DNA of 64,000 bases from Viridibacterium curvum (GTDB lineage: Bacteria; Pseudomonadota; Gammaproteobacteria; Burkholderiales; Rhodocyclaceae): positions 620,001 through 684,000 of the forward strand of contig NZ_BAABLD010000017.1 in assembly GCF_039544165.1 (NCBI RefSeq), written 5' to 3'. Position numbers and translations under genes: made by a program. The notes below the pieces were generated by a model. The model was not told the origin of the DNA. It saw only the letters and a program-made list of their open reading frames with translations, and searched no databases. The first letter of the stretch is position 1. Every line of letters begins with the position of its first letter. Shown here piece by piece: positions 24,494 through 33,887 of this stretch.

Positions 24494-25192
24494 CTACCCG
24501 GCTGGCTTGTTACGCTGACCGAAAATCGCCGTCCCGACCCGCACGATTGTCGCACCTTCTGCGATGGCCGCCTCCAGGTCGTGCGACATGCCCATCGACA
24601 ATGTATCCAGCTGCAGGCTCAGCCGCTGGTTCAAGTCATCACGCAGGTTGCGCAACAGGCCGAAGCGCGCTTGCAGCACCGCGGCGTTCTCCGTCGGCTC
24701 GGGAATGCACATCAGCCCGCGCAACTGCAGCCTCGGCAACGCCATGACATCTCGGACCAATGCCTCCACCTCGGCGGGCGCAGCACCGCTCTTGCTCTCC
24801 TCACCGCTGACATTGACCTGCAGGCAGATCTGCAAGGGCGGCAGGTGTGCATCACGCTGGGCCGCAAGGCGTTCGGCAATCTTCAGGCGATCTACCGAGT
24901 GCACCCAATGGAAATTCGCCGCCACCTCGCGCGTCTTGTTGCTTTGCAGGGGGCCAATGAAATGCCACGCAAGATCTGGCAGATCCAGCTCGGCGATCTT
25001 GGCCACGCCTTCCTGCACGTAATTCTCGCCAAAAGCGCGCTGCCCGGCTTCCCAGGCGTCACGCACGGCCGCGGCAGGCCAGGTCTTGGACACGGCCAGC
25101 AGCTGCGTTGCGCCTTCAGGCCGGCCGGCAGCCCGCTCGGCGGCCTGTACACGGGCACGAACTGCTTGCAGGTTGTGGCCGATTGGCGTCAT
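24494..25192 (-). CDS. yggS: YggS/PROSC family PLP homeostasis protein
   Basis: 232 residues from ATG 25192 (MTPIGHNLQAVRARV), the usual family start; a longer frame opens at 25246. The PLP Lys lies in LLAVSKTWPAAAVRDA, followed by RAFGENYVQEGVAKI, WHFIGPLQSNKTREVA and the phosphate-binding SMGMSHDLEAAIAEGATIVRVGTAIFG. It is a monomeric TIM-barrel PLP protein that buffers vitamin B6 and affects amino-acid pools; it has no known catalytic turnover. It sits upstream of proC and divergent from pilT. Confidence 0.94.
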   Translation of the reverse strand: MTPIGHNLQAVRARVQAAERAAGRPEGATQLLAVSKTWPAAAVRDAWEAGQRAFGENYVQEGVAKIAELDLPDLAWHFIGPLQSNKTREVAANFHWVHSVDRLKIAERLAAQRDAHLPPLQICLQVNVSGEESKSGAAPAEVEALVRDVMALPRLQLRGLMCIPEPTENAAVLQARFGLLRNLRDDLNQRLSLQLDTLSMGMSHDLEAAIAEGATIVRVGTAIFGQRNKPAG

Positions 25193-25383
25193 ATTCAGGA
25201 GGCGTGAAATCAAGGCTGCGAGAGGGTTTGCGGCGGGCACCGGCATCCAGGCCGGAGCATGCTCAACTTCCCGACTCGCGGGCCGAAATTATAGCAACGC
25301 CGGTACAGCGGACTGCCGCATGCCGGTACCGGATTGAAGAACATTTGCCCGCCGACACGGCCAATCACGAGACGAACCGACAC

Positions 25384-26430
25384 ATGGACATCACCGAACT
25401 GCTTGCATTTGCCGTCAAGAACAAGGCTTCCGACTTGCACCTCTCCGCCGGCCTGCCCCCGATGATCCGCGTCAATGGCGACGTGCGCCGCATCAACCTG
25501 CCGCCACTCGAACACAAGCAGGTGCACGGCATGGTGTACGACATCATGAACGACGGCCAGCGCAAGCAGTACGAAGAATTCTTCGAGTGCGACTTCTCTT
25601 TCGCCGTGCCCAACCTCGCCCGCTTCCGCGTCAACGCCTTCAATCAGAACCGTGGCGCTGGCGCCGTGTTCCGGACCATTCCGTCCAAGGTGCTGTCGCT
25701 CGAAGACCTCAATGCGCCGCGTATCTTCAAGGAAATCTCCAACCAGCCACGCGGTATCGTGCTCGTTACCGGCCCAACGGGTTCGGGCAAATCGACCACG
25801 CTGGCTGCGATGATCGACTACATCAACGAGAACGAGTACGGCCACATCCTCACCATCGAGGACCCGATCGAGTTCGTGCACGAATCCAAACGCTGCCTGC
25901 TCAACCAGCGCGAAGTCTCGCGCGACACGCTGTCGTTCTCGAACGCTCTCCGTTCAGCGCTGCGTGAAGACCCGGACATCATCCTCGTCGGCGAGCTGCG
26001 CGACCTTGAAACCATCCGCCTGGCAATGACCGCAGCCGAAACAGGCCACCTTGTGTTCGGCACCCTGCACACCTCCTCTGCGGCCAAGACCGTCGACCGT
26101 ATCGTTGACGTGTTCCCTGCCGAGGAAAAGGAAATGATGCGCGCAATGTTGTCCGAATCGCTGCGCGCCGTGATCTCGCAGACCCTGCTCAAGACCAAGG
26201 ACGGTACGGGCCGCGTCGCTGCGCACGAGATCATGATCGGCACGCCCGCCATCCGTAACCTGATCCGTGAGAACAAGGTCGCGCAGATGTACTCCTCGAT
26301 CCAGACCGGCGGCCAGTACGGCATGCAGACCCTGGACCAGAACCTGCAGGACCTCGTGAAGCGCAACGTCATCTCGGCGGCCGAAGCCCGCCCGCGCGCC
26401 ATGAACAAGGACCTCTTCCCCGGCAACTGA
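25384..26430 (+). CDS. pilT: Type IV pilus retraction ATPase PilT
   Basis: 348 residues from ATG 25384; an upstream-extended frame lacks a convincing start. N-terminal PAS-like domain: MDITELLAFAVKNKASDLHLSAGLPPMIRVNGDVRRI. RecA-like motor: Walker A TGPTGSGKST, Asp box TIEDPIEFVH, Walker B ILVGELRDLETIRLAMTAAETGHLVFGTLHTSSA with the His box, and the C-terminal AIRNLIRENK motif typical of PilT. It powers pilus retraction for twitching motility and DNA uptake. The pilU gene follows after 92 bases. Confidence 0.97.
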   Translation: MDITELLAFAVKNKASDLHLSAGLPPMIRVNGDVRRINLPPLEHKQVHGMVYDIMNDGQRKQYEEFFECDFSFAVPNLARFRVNAFNQNRGAGAVFRTIPSKVLSLEDLNAPRIFKEISNQPRGIVLVTGPTGSGKSTTLAAMIDYINENEYGHILTIEDPIEFVHESKRCLLNQREVSRDTLSFSNALRSALREDPDIILVGELRDLETIRLAMTAAETGHLVFGTLHTSSAAKTVDRIVDVFPAEEKEMMRAMLSESLRAVISQTLLKTKDGTGRVAAHEIMIGTPAIRNLIRENKVAQMYSSIQTGGQYGMQTLDQNLQDLVKRNVISAAEARPRAMNKDLFPGN

Positions 26431-26522
26431 CGGGGCCCGCTGCCCGCGCCGGTCAGCCCGTCAGGCGCGGGCCCGGCGGCGGCGCTATGATGCGTTTTTC
26501 AGGATACCGACGGGGCTGAGCG

Positions 26523-27656
26523 ATGGAACGCGACCAGGCAATCAAGTTCATGCAGGACCTGCTGAAGCTCATGACGAGCAAGCGCGGGTCCGACCTTTTC
26601 ATTACCGCGGGCTTTCCGCCTGCAATCAAGGTCGACGGCAAGATCGTGCCGCAGTCCAACCAGGTGCTGACCCCCCAGCATACGGCTGAGTTGGCACGCG
26701 CGATCATGAACGACCGCCAGGCAGCCGATTTCGAAGCCACCAAAGAGTGCAACTTCGCGATCTCGCCCTCGGGCATCGGTCGCTTCCGCGTCAATGCCTT
26801 CGTGCAGCAGGGTAAGGTCGGCCTCGTCGCACGGACCATCGCCCAGAAGATCCCGACCCTCGAAGAGCTGGGCGTACCGATGATCATCAAGGACATCGGC
26901 ATGACCAAGCGCGGCCTGGTAATCTTCGTCGGCGGTACGGGTACCGGTAAGACAACAACCCTCGCCGCGATGGTGGACTACCGCAACGAGAACAGTTACG
27001 GCCACATCATCACGCTCGAAGATCCGATCGAGTACGTCCATCCGCACAAGAACTGCATCGTGACCCAACGCGAAGTGGGGCTGGATACCGACAGCTGGGA
27101 AGCTGGCCTCAAGAACACCCTGCGGCAAGCCCCCGACGTCATCCTGATGGGTGAAATCCGCGACCGCGAGACCATGGACTACGCGATTGCCTTTGCCGAA
27201 ACCGGCCACCTCTGTCTGGCCACCCTGCACGCCAACAGCACCAACCAGGCCATCGACCGCATCCTCAACTTCTTCCCGGAAGAACGCCGCCAGCAACTGC
27301 TGATGGACCTCTCGCTGAACCTGCGCGGCATGGTGTCGCAACGCCTGCTGCCGCTCAAGGATCGCAAGGGGCGCGTCCCCGCCGTTGAGGTGATGCTCAA
27401 CTCACCACTCATCGCCGACCTGATCTTCAAGGGCGAAGTACACGAGATCAAGGAAGTGATGAAACGCTCGCGCGAGCTGGGCATGCAGACCTTCGACCAG
27501 TCACTGTTCCTGCTCTACGAGGACGGCTTGATCACGCTGGAAGACGCACTGCGCAATGCCGACTCGGTCAACGACCTGCGCCTGCAGATCAAGCTCAACA
27601 GCAAGCACTCCGACAAGGACCTCATGACTGGTATCCAGAATCTGGATATTGTCTGA
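26523..27656 (+). CDS. pilU: PilT-dependent retraction ATPase PilU
   Basis: 377 residues. The core resembles PilT (GGTGTGKTTTLAAMVDYRNENSYGHIITLEDPIEYVHPHKNCIV, VILMGEIRDRETMDYAIAFAETGHLCLATLHANSTNQAIDRI), but it has the longer C-terminus (NLDIV end) and the GGTGTGKT Walker A that mark PilU. PilU works with PilT to add retraction force. It lies directly after pilT on the same strand and ends at a strong bidirectional terminator. Confidence 0.96.
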   Translation: MERDQAIKFMQDLLKLMTSKRGSDLFITAGFPPAIKVDGKIVPQSNQVLTPQHTAELARAIMNDRQAADFEATKECNFAISPSGIGRFRVNAFVQQGKVGLVARTIAQKIPTLEELGVPMIIKDIGMTKRGLVIFVGGTGTGKTTTLAAMVDYRNENSYGHIITLEDPIEYVHPHKNCIVTQREVGLDTDSWEAGLKNTLRQAPDVILMGEIRDRETMDYAIAFAETGHLCLATLHANSTNQAIDRILNFFPEERRQQLLMDLSLNLRGMVSQRLLPLKDRKGRVPAVEVMLNSPLIADLIFKGEVHEIKEVMKRSRELGMQTFDQSLFLLYEDGLITLEDALRNADSVNDLRLQIKLNSKHSDKDLMTGIQNLDIV

Positions 27657-27667
27657 ACAACCGCCCT

Positions 27668-27708
27668 CCAAAGACAAAGGCCGCCGCGATGGCGGCCTTT
27701 GTCTTTGG
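27668..27708. terminator. Bidirectional terminator between pilU and rlmL
   Basis: A 16-base stem, CCAAAGACAAAGGCCGCC paired with GGCGGCCTTTGTCTTTGG around GCGAT. It serves pilU from the left and the converging minus-strand operon from the right. Confidence 0.92.
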
Positions 27709-27717
27709 AGGGCTGCG

Positions 27718-28872
27718 TCAGCGGAAAGTGTCGCGCGCGCTACCAGCCAGCATCTTGAACTCGTACAGCCGGCAATCCAGATCCCCGTTCATGAGCGGCG
27801 TCTTCTTGCTGGCGCGCAGGCCGATGCGTTTTGGCAGCTCTGTGTCCGCCGTCAGCAGATAGATGTTCCAGCCCGCCCAGTGACGCTTCATCGCGTCGCC
27901 CAGTCTGGGATACCACTCTGCAAGCTCCTCGCCCGTTGACAGGCGCACACCGTACGGCGGGTTGCTGGCAATGATTCCGTCATTCAGTGGTGGCTCAAGG
28001 TCGAGCACATCATTGACGACCAGTTCGACCTGGCGATTGTCGAAACCCGCTGCAGCAAGGTTTTCTTCGGTCGCCGCGATCTGGTGGGGATCGATGTCGG
28101 CGCCAAAGATCGGCAACTCGGCCGCAGGCTTGCGCTTTGCCTCGACCGCGCCACGCACGCGGCGGTAGGCTGCCTGATCGAAGTGACGAAACTTCTCGAA
28201 GGCAAAACGCCGCCCCAGCCCCGGCGCGATGCCCAGCGACATCTGTGCGGCTTCGACGAGAAAGGTGCCGCTGCCGCACATTGGGTCCAGGAAAGGCTGA
28301 CCCGGCTGCCAGCCGGAGAGTTTGAGGATGCCCGCAGCCAGGTTCTCTTTCAGCGGCGCATCCACCTTGGCCGGCTTGAAACCGCGCTTGTAGAGCGGCT
28401 CACCCGAAGTGTCGAGGTAGAGCGTGCAGGTGTCTTCGGTAATGAAGGCGTGGATGCGCAAATCCGGCGACTCGGTGTCCACGCTGGGGCGCTTGCCGGC
28501 AACGGTGCGGAAGTGGTCGCAAAGACCGTCCTTGATTTTCAGCGTCGTGAAGTTGAGGCTCTTCAACGGCGACTTGATCGCGGTGACGTAGATGCGGATG
28601 GTCTCGTCGGGCGTGAACCACTTGGCCCAGGTCGTTGCGTAGGCGAGCTTGTAGATCTCGTCCTCAGAGCGATAACGCGTGCGCCCCACCTTCCACAACA
28701 CGCGCGTGGCAATGCGGCTTTCGAGGTTGGTGCGCCAGGCCAGTTGCCAGTCACCCTCGTACTGCACGCCGCCGGGTACGCTATCGATCGCACTCGCGCC
28801 ATAAGCCTTCAGCTCTTCGACAAGGAAGGACTCAAGCCCGCGCGGACAGGGGGAGAAGAAGGTTTCACTCAT
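27718..28872 (-). CDS. rlmL: THUMP-domain 23S rRNA guanine-N2 methyltransferase (RlmL type)
   Basis: 384 residues. The N-terminal NFLD/THUMP region (about 1-155) contains GGVQYEGDWQLAWRTNLESRIATRVLWKVG and binds RNA. The methylase domain has DPMCGSGTFLVEAAQMSLGIAPGL (motif I) and ASNPPYGVRL (the N-P-P-Y catalytic motif). It matches the RlmL half (G2445 N2-methylation) of the E. coli RlmKL fusion; no RlmK-like domain is attached, as is common outside enterics. hemJ begins within a few bases upstream on the same strand. Confidence 0.92.
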   Translation of the reverse strand: MSETFFSPCPRGLESFLVEELKAYGASAIDSVPGGVQYEGDWQLAWRTNLESRIATRVLWKVGRTRYRSEDEIYKLAYATTWAKWFTPDETIRIYVTAIKSPLKSLNFTTLKIKDGLCDHFRTVAGKRPSVDTESPDLRIHAFITEDTCTLYLDTSGEPLYKRGFKPAKVDAPLKENLAAGILKLSGWQPGQPFLDPMCGSGTFLVEAAQMSLGIAPGLGRRFAFEKFRHFDQAAYRRVRGAVEAKRKPAAELPIFGADIDPHQIAATEENLAAAGFDNRQVELVVNDVLDLEPPLNDGIIASNPPYGVRLSTGEELAEWYPRLGDAMKRHWAGWNIYLLTADTELPKRIGLRASKKTPLMNGDLDCRLYEFKMLAGSARDTFR

Positions 28873-28875
28873 GCT

Positions 28876-29316
28876 TCAAAACGGTTTGACGACGACGAGG
28901 ATCAGGATGATCAACAGCAGCGCAGCGGGCACTTCGTTGAACCAGCGGAACCACACATGGCTCCTTGTGTTGCGACCTGCTTCGAAATCGCGCAGCAGCT
29001 TCTTGCAATACCCGTCGTAGCCGCTGAGCACGATGACCAGCAGCAACTTGGCATGCATCCAGCCCTGCTTGAACCAGACCGAGGCGCTGTCCATGCCGTT
29101 GCTGAACACGATGGCCAGACCGAAGATCCAGGTGCCGGCCAGTAAGGGGATCATGAAGCGCTTGAGCCGCTGCGCCATGCCCAGCAGACGCTCACGTTCG
29201 GCCCCTGCCTGCGGCACCTGCGCCAGATTCACGAAGATGCGCGGCAAGTAGAACAGACCGGCAAACCAGCTGATGACGAAGAAGATATGGATGGCCTTGA
29301 GCCAGAGGTAAAGCAT
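28876..29316 (-). CDS. hemJ: HemJ-type protoporphyrinogen oxidase / CopD-like membrane protein
   Basis: 146 residues, four predicted helices. The start LYLWLKAIHIFFVISWFAGLFYLPRIFVNLA carries the conserved HemJ His and the WFAGLFYLPR motif; KLLLVIVLSGYDGYCKKLLRDF and FNEVPAALLLIILILVVVKPF follow. HemJ oxidises protoporphyrinogen IX in the inner membrane during haem synthesis. The same UPF0093 family is sometimes labelled CopD-like, so annotation rests on similarity. It sits between the SDR gene (12 bases upstream) and rlmL (3 bases downstream) in one unit. Confidence 0.85.
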   Translation of the reverse strand: MLYLWLKAIHIFFVISWFAGLFYLPRIFVNLAQVPQAGAERERLLGMAQRLKRFMIPLLAGTWIFGLAIVFSNGMDSASVWFKQGWMHAKLLLVIVLSGYDGYCKKLLRDFEAGRNTRSHVWFRWFNEVPAALLLIILILVVVKPF

Positions 29317-29328
29317 GGAAACTCCCTG

Positions 29329-30207
29329 TCAGTTTTTGGCTGCTGCAATCTGCTGCAGCGCTGTGCGCACGTCTGGCCAGCGCAAAGCCACACGCAGCTC
29401 GCGTTTCATGCGCTGATTCACAAGGCGACGCGATTCGGACATGAACGACAGCGTCACCGGCGTCAGTTGCGCGGCACATTCAGCGCGACTCGCCCTGGGC
29501 GGCCGCGACAAGCCGAAAGTATCCGCCATGGCGTCGTAGTAATCGCCCATCTTCAGCTCCGAGTCGTCGCTGATGTTGAACGCGCGCCCACCTTTCGCGC
29601 GGAAAAGCGCCGCAATCATCGCATGTGCCAGATCATCGGCGTGGATGTGGTTGGTGAAGACGTCTTCTTCCGCCTTGAGCACCGGACTGCCGCGCTGCAG
29701 ACGCTCGAGCGACAGGCGTTCTGCCGCATAGATGCCAGGAGCGCGCAGGATAGAGAGGCGCGCGCCCTGCCCCGCCGCAAAACGCCGCAAGCGCTGCTCT
29801 GCCGCGACCCGGCGACGGGCCCGCGCGGTGGTGGCCTGCAGAGGCTGCGACTCGTCGATTCGCGCCCCGCCACAATCGCCATAGACCCCGCTGGTGCTGA
29901 TGTAGGCCACCCTGCGTGCTAGACTCGGGCCCCGCGATAGCGCCGCAATCAGCCGCCTTGTGCGGGGATCGTCGCTCCCTTCGTTCGGTGGCGGTGCGCA
30001 GTGCAGGACTGCATCGGCGAGACCAGCCAGGCGTTGCAGCGAACGCAGGTCGTCAAGATTGCCGGCCACCGGCGTGGCGCCGAGCGCGCGCAGTTCTGCC
30101 GCAGCCTCGGGGCGACGCACCAGCGCCAACACACGGAAGCGCCGCACCAGCCAGGGGATGGCCCGGCGCGCAACGTCGCCACTGCCTACGATCAGGATTC
30201 TTTTCAC
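29329..30207 (-). CDS. NAD(P)-binding SDR-family epimerase/dehydratase-like protein
   Basis: 292 residues. Rossmann start RILIVGSGDVARRAIPWLVRRF, then AGNLDDLRSL, AVLHCAPPP and YISTSGVYGDCGGARIDES, with the conserved Ser/Tyr region of extended SDRs but ARARRRVAAEQ in place of a clear YxxxK. NHIHADDLAHAMIAAL matches the family's substrate-side motif. Related proteins are called NAD-dependent epimerases or YeeZ-like. Substrate unknown. It is the first gene of the minus-strand unit with hemJ and rlmL, divergent from the ferredoxin reductase gene. Confidence 0.82.
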   Translation of the reverse strand: MKRILIVGSGDVARRAIPWLVRRFRVLALVRRPEAAAELRALGATPVAGNLDDLRSLQRLAGLADAVLHCAPPPNEGSDDPRTRRLIAALSRGPSLARRVAYISTSGVYGDCGGARIDESQPLQATTARARRRVAAEQRLRRFAAGQGARLSILRAPGIYAAERLSLERLQRGSPVLKAEEDVFTNHIHADDLAHAMIAALFRAKGGRAFNISDDSELKMGDYYDAMADTFGLSRPPRASRAECAAQLTPVTLSFMSESRRLVNQRMKRELRVALRWPDVRTALQQIAAAKN

Positions 30208-30277
30208 GCGGCGATTATCCCACGCCGCCCAGCCTTACCCGTTATCTCGTCACCGCCACACAGCCAGAGCCCGCATC

Positions 30278-31306
30278 ATGTCGAACACCTACCAGGTCAC
30301 CCTCCAGCCCGCCGGCCACCAGTTCCCCGCTGCCGACGACACCAGCGTGCTGCAATCGGCGCTGAACGCCGAACTGATCATGCCCTACGGCTGCAAGGAT
30401 GGCGCCTGCGGCTCGTGCAAGGCGCGCGTGCTGTCTGGTCAGGTCGACCACGGCCGTTCGCCAGAATCGACCCTGCCGCCGACCGATCGCGACGCGGGCC
30501 TGGCCCTGATGTGCTGCGCGAAGCCGCTGTCCGACCTCAGCATCGAGTGCCGCGAAGTGCGCCGCACGACCGACATCCCGGTGCGCAAGCTGCCCTGCCG
30601 CGTGCAGAGCCTCGAAAAGGCCGCCAGCGACGTGATGATCGTGACGCTCAAGCTGCCCGCTAACGACCCGTTCCGCTTCATGGCCGGGCAATACGTCGAC
30701 TTCCTGCTCGCGGGTGGCAAGCGCCGCAGCTTCTCGATGGCCAATGCGCCTCACCAGAACGAGACCATCGAACTACACATTCGCCACGTCGCGGGCGGCT
30801 TCTTCACCGAGCAGGTGTTCGGCACGATGAAGGAACGCGACATCCTGCGCCTCGAAGGCCCGCTGGGCGGCTTCTTCCTGCGCGACAGCGACAAGCCCAT
30901 CGTCTTCCTCGCCGGCGGCACGGGCTTTGCGCCGATCCAGAGCATCATCGAAGACATGGCCCACCGCGGCATTCGCCGCCCGGTGCGCCTCTACGTGGGT
31001 TCGCGCAATGTGGAAGGCCTCTACCGCCACGCACGCGCGCTGGAGTGGGCATCAGAGTCTGGCAAACCCGTGCCCGACTTCCAGTACATCCCGGTGCTGT
31101 CCGATGAGGCCTGGGAGGGCCGCACCGGGCTTGTGCACCAGGCCGTGATGGCCGACCTGCCCGACCTGTCGGGCCATGAGGTCTATGCCTGCGGAGCCCC
31201 GGCGATGATCGATGCGGCCCGCAAGGATTTCGTCGAGCAATGCAAGCTGCCGGCTGACGCCTTTTTCTCTGACGCCTTCACGTTTGCGGCGGACGCTACG
31301 GCCTGA
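30278..31306 (+). CDS. 2Fe-2S ferredoxin-NAD(P)H oxidoreductase (CDP-6-deoxy-delta-3,4-glucoseen reductase-like)
   Basis: 342 residues from ATG 30278 (MSNTYQVTLQPAGHQF). The N-terminal plant-type ferredoxin has CKDGACGSCKARVLSG plus a distal Cys in LMCCAKP, enough for a 2Fe-2S cluster. The FAD domain has RSFSMANAP and the NAD domain GGTGFAPIQSIIEDM. It is an FNR-like electron-transfer protein. In this group it is often annotated as CDP-6-deoxy-delta-3,4-glucoseen reductase (AscD-like), but no other genes for 3,6-dideoxy sugars are here, so the partner is unknown. Longer frames start in antisense SDR sequence and are rejected. Confidence 0.85.
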   Translation: MSNTYQVTLQPAGHQFPAADDTSVLQSALNAELIMPYGCKDGACGSCKARVLSGQVDHGRSPESTLPPTDRDAGLALMCCAKPLSDLSIECREVRRTTDIPVRKLPCRVQSLEKAASDVMIVTLKLPANDPFRFMAGQYVDFLLAGGKRRSFSMANAPHQNETIELHIRHVAGGFFTEQVFGTMKERDILRLEGPLGGFFLRDSDKPIVFLAGGTGFAPIQSIIEDMAHRGIRRPVRLYVGSRNVEGLYRHARALEWASESGKPVPDFQYIPVLSDEAWEGRTGLVHQAVMADLPDLSGHEVYACGAPAMIDAARKDFVEQCKLPADAFFSDAFTFAADATA

Positions 31307-31421
31307 GATGCCCGGTGCGCAGTGCGCACCTACGCAGGCGACAGCCGCCCTCAAGGTCGGGGCCGGAGATGCCGTTTCAGCAGGGGAACCGTTCCCTGTT
31401 GCACACTCTGAGGGCCTCCCC

Positions 31422-32561
31422 ATGTCAGCCAGCGTTCTCGTCACGCGCGAACCCGTCGTCAACAAGCAGCGCGCCATTACTGCAAACCGGCTGATCGTTC
31501 ATGCCCCCAATGTGCCGACCGCAGCGGCGGCACTGAACAGCTACAGCGAAATCTGGCCCAGCGGCCACACCGTTTTCGTCAGCCTCGGCAAGCTCGTGCC
31601 CACCGCCGAGCTGCTCGAATGGCAAGCCCCCCCGAACACCCTCGTCGAAATCCCGGCCCCTGCCCTGCAATACCCGCAGACACAGGATCTGATCCAGCAA
31701 CTCAACAATGCAGGCATGCCGCTGGCGATGAGCTGGTACCAGCCCGGCGTCAGTTGGCCCGGCGGCGTCGACTGCCGCTTCGTGATGGCCGACGCCAACA
31801 AGCTCGCCTCGCCCACCGGCGCCCCCGGTCTCGCCATGGCCTGGGGCCTCAAGGATCTGGCCGGCTTCGATGGCGCCATCCGGCAGGGCTACGATGGCGC
31901 AGCGGGCTGGTTCTTCCTGCACGGCGTGCAGGTCAGCAAGCAGCTGGCGCCCTCGCACGCAGGCATCGTCCGCTTGCTCAACCTGGTGCGCAACGAGGCC
32001 GAAGTCTCCGAGATCGAGGCGGCCCTCAAGCAGGACGTGGCGCTCTCCTACAAGCTGCTCAAGTACATCAACTCGGCCGGCTTCGGCCTGATGGTTGAGG
32101 TGCAGTCCTTCCGCCACGCCGTCACCATCCTCGGCATGGACAAGCTCAACAAGTGGCTGTCGCTGCTGCTGGTGTCAGCCAGCAAGGACCCGACAGCGCC
32201 GGCCGTCATGCAGGCCGCGATCACGCGCGGTCATTTCATGGAAAGTCTGGGCAAGCATCTGTTCGAGAAGAGCGAACTCGACAACCTGTTCATTACAGGC
32301 GCCTTCTCGCTGCTGCCGGTGCTGCTCGGCACCAGCCTCGACACGGTGCTGGAGCAGATGAGCCTGCCCGAGCCGGTGAACGACGCCCTGCTGCGTAACG
32401 AAGGTGCCTACGCGGCACTGCTCAAACTCGCAATGGCCACCGAAAACTTCCTGCCTGACGCATTGCGCGCGCAGACCGAAGCGCTGGGACTGACCAACGA
32501 ACAGGTCAGCCACGCCTTGCTGGACTCGGTGGCGTTTGCAGACCGCTTGAGTTTCGGCTGA
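31422..32561 (+). CDS. HDOD domain protein with degenerate EAL-like N-terminus
   Basis: 379 residues from ATG 31422 (MSASVLVTREPVVNKQRAITANRLIVH); the frame extends upstream but without the expected N-terminus. The first 190 residues resemble an EAL phosphodiesterase fold (YuxH type), with no EAL catalytic motif. Residues about 200-330 (LLNLVRNEAEVSEIEAALKQDVALSYKLLKYINSAGFGL, HAVTILGMDKLNKWLSLLL) form an HDOD domain, which keeps the HD fold without metal residues. Such proteins relay c-di-GMP or stress signals. It is likely a separate unit, 115 bases after the reductase gene. Confidence 0.85.
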   Translation: MSASVLVTREPVVNKQRAITANRLIVHAPNVPTAAAALNSYSEIWPSGHTVFVSLGKLVPTAELLEWQAPPNTLVEIPAPALQYPQTQDLIQQLNNAGMPLAMSWYQPGVSWPGGVDCRFVMADANKLASPTGAPGLAMAWGLKDLAGFDGAIRQGYDGAAGWFFLHGVQVSKQLAPSHAGIVRLLNLVRNEAEVSEIEAALKQDVALSYKLLKYINSAGFGLMVEVQSFRHAVTILGMDKLNKWLSLLLVSASKDPTAPAVMQAAITRGHFMESLGKHLFEKSELDNLFITGAFSLLPVLLGTSLDTVLEQMSLPEPVNDALLRNEGAYAALLKLAMATENFLPDALRAQTEALGLTNEQVSHALLDSVAFADRLSFG

Positions 32562-32585
32562 ACGACAGAAACCCTGACTTGCCGA

Positions 32586-32849
32586 TCAGCTGCCGCTACC
32601 CCCATGCACGCCAGGGGCAACACTCTGGTCGTCCTGGGAAGTGAACTGGCGGTCAGGCCTTCTCTCATAGGTTGAGGCGCGGATCATCGAATACGACAAC
32701 CACGCACCGAGCAAGGGCAGGCACCAGATCAGCACACATTGCAGTGTGCGCTGAGACGAAGAATACGCATCGCTTCGCAGCAGGCAAACACTGACAAAAA
32801 CCTGGAAGAGCAGTGTTGCGGCGGCCAGCAACCAAAGCAAGGTCATCAT
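32586..32849 (-). CDS. Small two-helix membrane protein, hypothetical
   Basis: 87 residues. A first hydrophobic helix (MMTLLWLLAAATLLFQVFVSVCLL) and a second (LQCVLIWCLPLLGAWLSYSMI) precede a hydrophilic tail rich in Gln and Gly. This resembles the N-terminal membrane module of PLD-type phospholipases, but the catalytic part is absent. Convergent with the HDOD gene (stop 25 bases away). Function unknown; no clear ribosome site problem and no neighbours on its strand closer than 90 bases. Confidence 0.6.
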   Translation of the reverse strand: MMTLLWLLAAATLLFQVFVSVCLLRSDAYSSSQRTLQCVLIWCLPLLGAWLSYSMIRASTYERRPDRQFTSQDDQSVAPGVHGGSGS

Positions 32850-32938
32850 GTTTGGGGCTCCTTAACAGACAACGATGGCCGGCCTGCTGCTGGCACCTGG
32901 CGGCGCAGCCGCCATGCTTTGCAATCGAGTGACTCGCC

Positions 32939-33823
32939 TCAATGCCGGCGCACCAGCGTGGCGCTGAGAGCTACTTGAACACTGCTTGAAGCGAGCTTGC
33001 ATTCGTATTCGCCATCCTGCGCCGGCAAGTCATCGTAATTGCTGCGGATGCGGATCACCGTGTTGAAGCCATCCTCGCGCATGTCTTTGAGGATCTCCTT
33101 CAAAACCTTGAGCCCGGCCTCGTGGCAGGCCTGCTCTTGCGTCTGATTCTTGAGGCTGACTTTTTCGGAGTGGTTGTCCGCCCCCTTGCGAACCGTGAAC
33201 GCCGGCACTGGCATGGCGCCCCACACCCATTCTTCACCTGGCTTCAGCAATTCCTTGGCACCCGGCGAATCGAACAGGGATGCCATGGGCAAAAATATCG
33301 ACTTGCCCTCAGCCTTGCGCTTGGCCACCTGTTCTGCGATAGCTGACGCCCGCCCCGGATCATTAGACAGCGCCTGCTGTTTGGCCTGCCCTGCCTTTGA
33401 GACGCCCATGGTCGCTGACAACTTCAGTCTGTTCCACAGCGCCCCCCGATCACAGATGACCTGGCCCGCCTCGGGCTTGGGGCCTTCATCGTAGGCCAAG
33501 CCTTCGAGATAAACGTAGTCGTATCCGAGCTCGCCGGCTTTTTCCATCACGTTGCCGAGCACGCTGAGAAATGCCGCTTTGCAGGGATTGATCAGCGCGC
33601 GACTGAAATCAGAAAAATGATCAGGCAGCGCCCGCTCTGCCAGATCCGGGTCAACGCCGCCCTTCCAGACAAGCCTGATCGGGGACTTGAGATGCTTTTG
33701 TGCTGCGGAGGATTCCATCAGATCATCCAGATCCAGAGCCCGCGGGTCCGCCTGAGCCGTCAAGGCCTGAGACGTCAGCGCATATACACCGAGAGTAAAA
33801 AGGGCTTTGGTAAACCGGAACAT
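32939..33823 (-). CDS. Hypothetical secreted protein
   Basis: 294 residues with a Sec signal peptide (MFRFTKALFTLGVYALTSQALTAQADP, cleavage near 25). The mature part has LIRLVWKGGVDPDL-like sequence, ALINPCKAAFLSVLGNVMEKAGELGYDYVYLEGLAYDE, VICDRGALWNRLKLSATMG and KNQTQEQACHEAGLKVLKEILKDMREDGFNTVIRIRSNYDD. The alternating strand/helix pattern and repeated Cys residues suggest a periplasmic alpha/beta domain. I do not recognise the family. It is alone on its strand between two short gaps. Confidence 0.7.
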   Translation of the reverse strand: MFRFTKALFTLGVYALTSQALTAQADPRALDLDDLMESSAAQKHLKSPIRLVWKGGVDPDLAERALPDHFSDFSRALINPCKAAFLSVLGNVMEKAGELGYDYVYLEGLAYDEGPKPEAGQVICDRGALWNRLKLSATMGVSKAGQAKQQALSNDPGRASAIAEQVAKRKAEGKSIFLPMASLFDSPGAKELLKPGEEWVWGAMPVPAFTVRKGADNHSEKVSLKNQTQEQACHEAGLKVLKEILKDMREDGFNTVIRIRSNYDDLPAQDGEYECKLASSSVQVALSATLVRRH

Positions 33824-33887
33824 CTCATCACTCCTGTCATCAATGCTTTACGCAATTACAGAACACGTTTTTCGCGCCAGGTGATAG

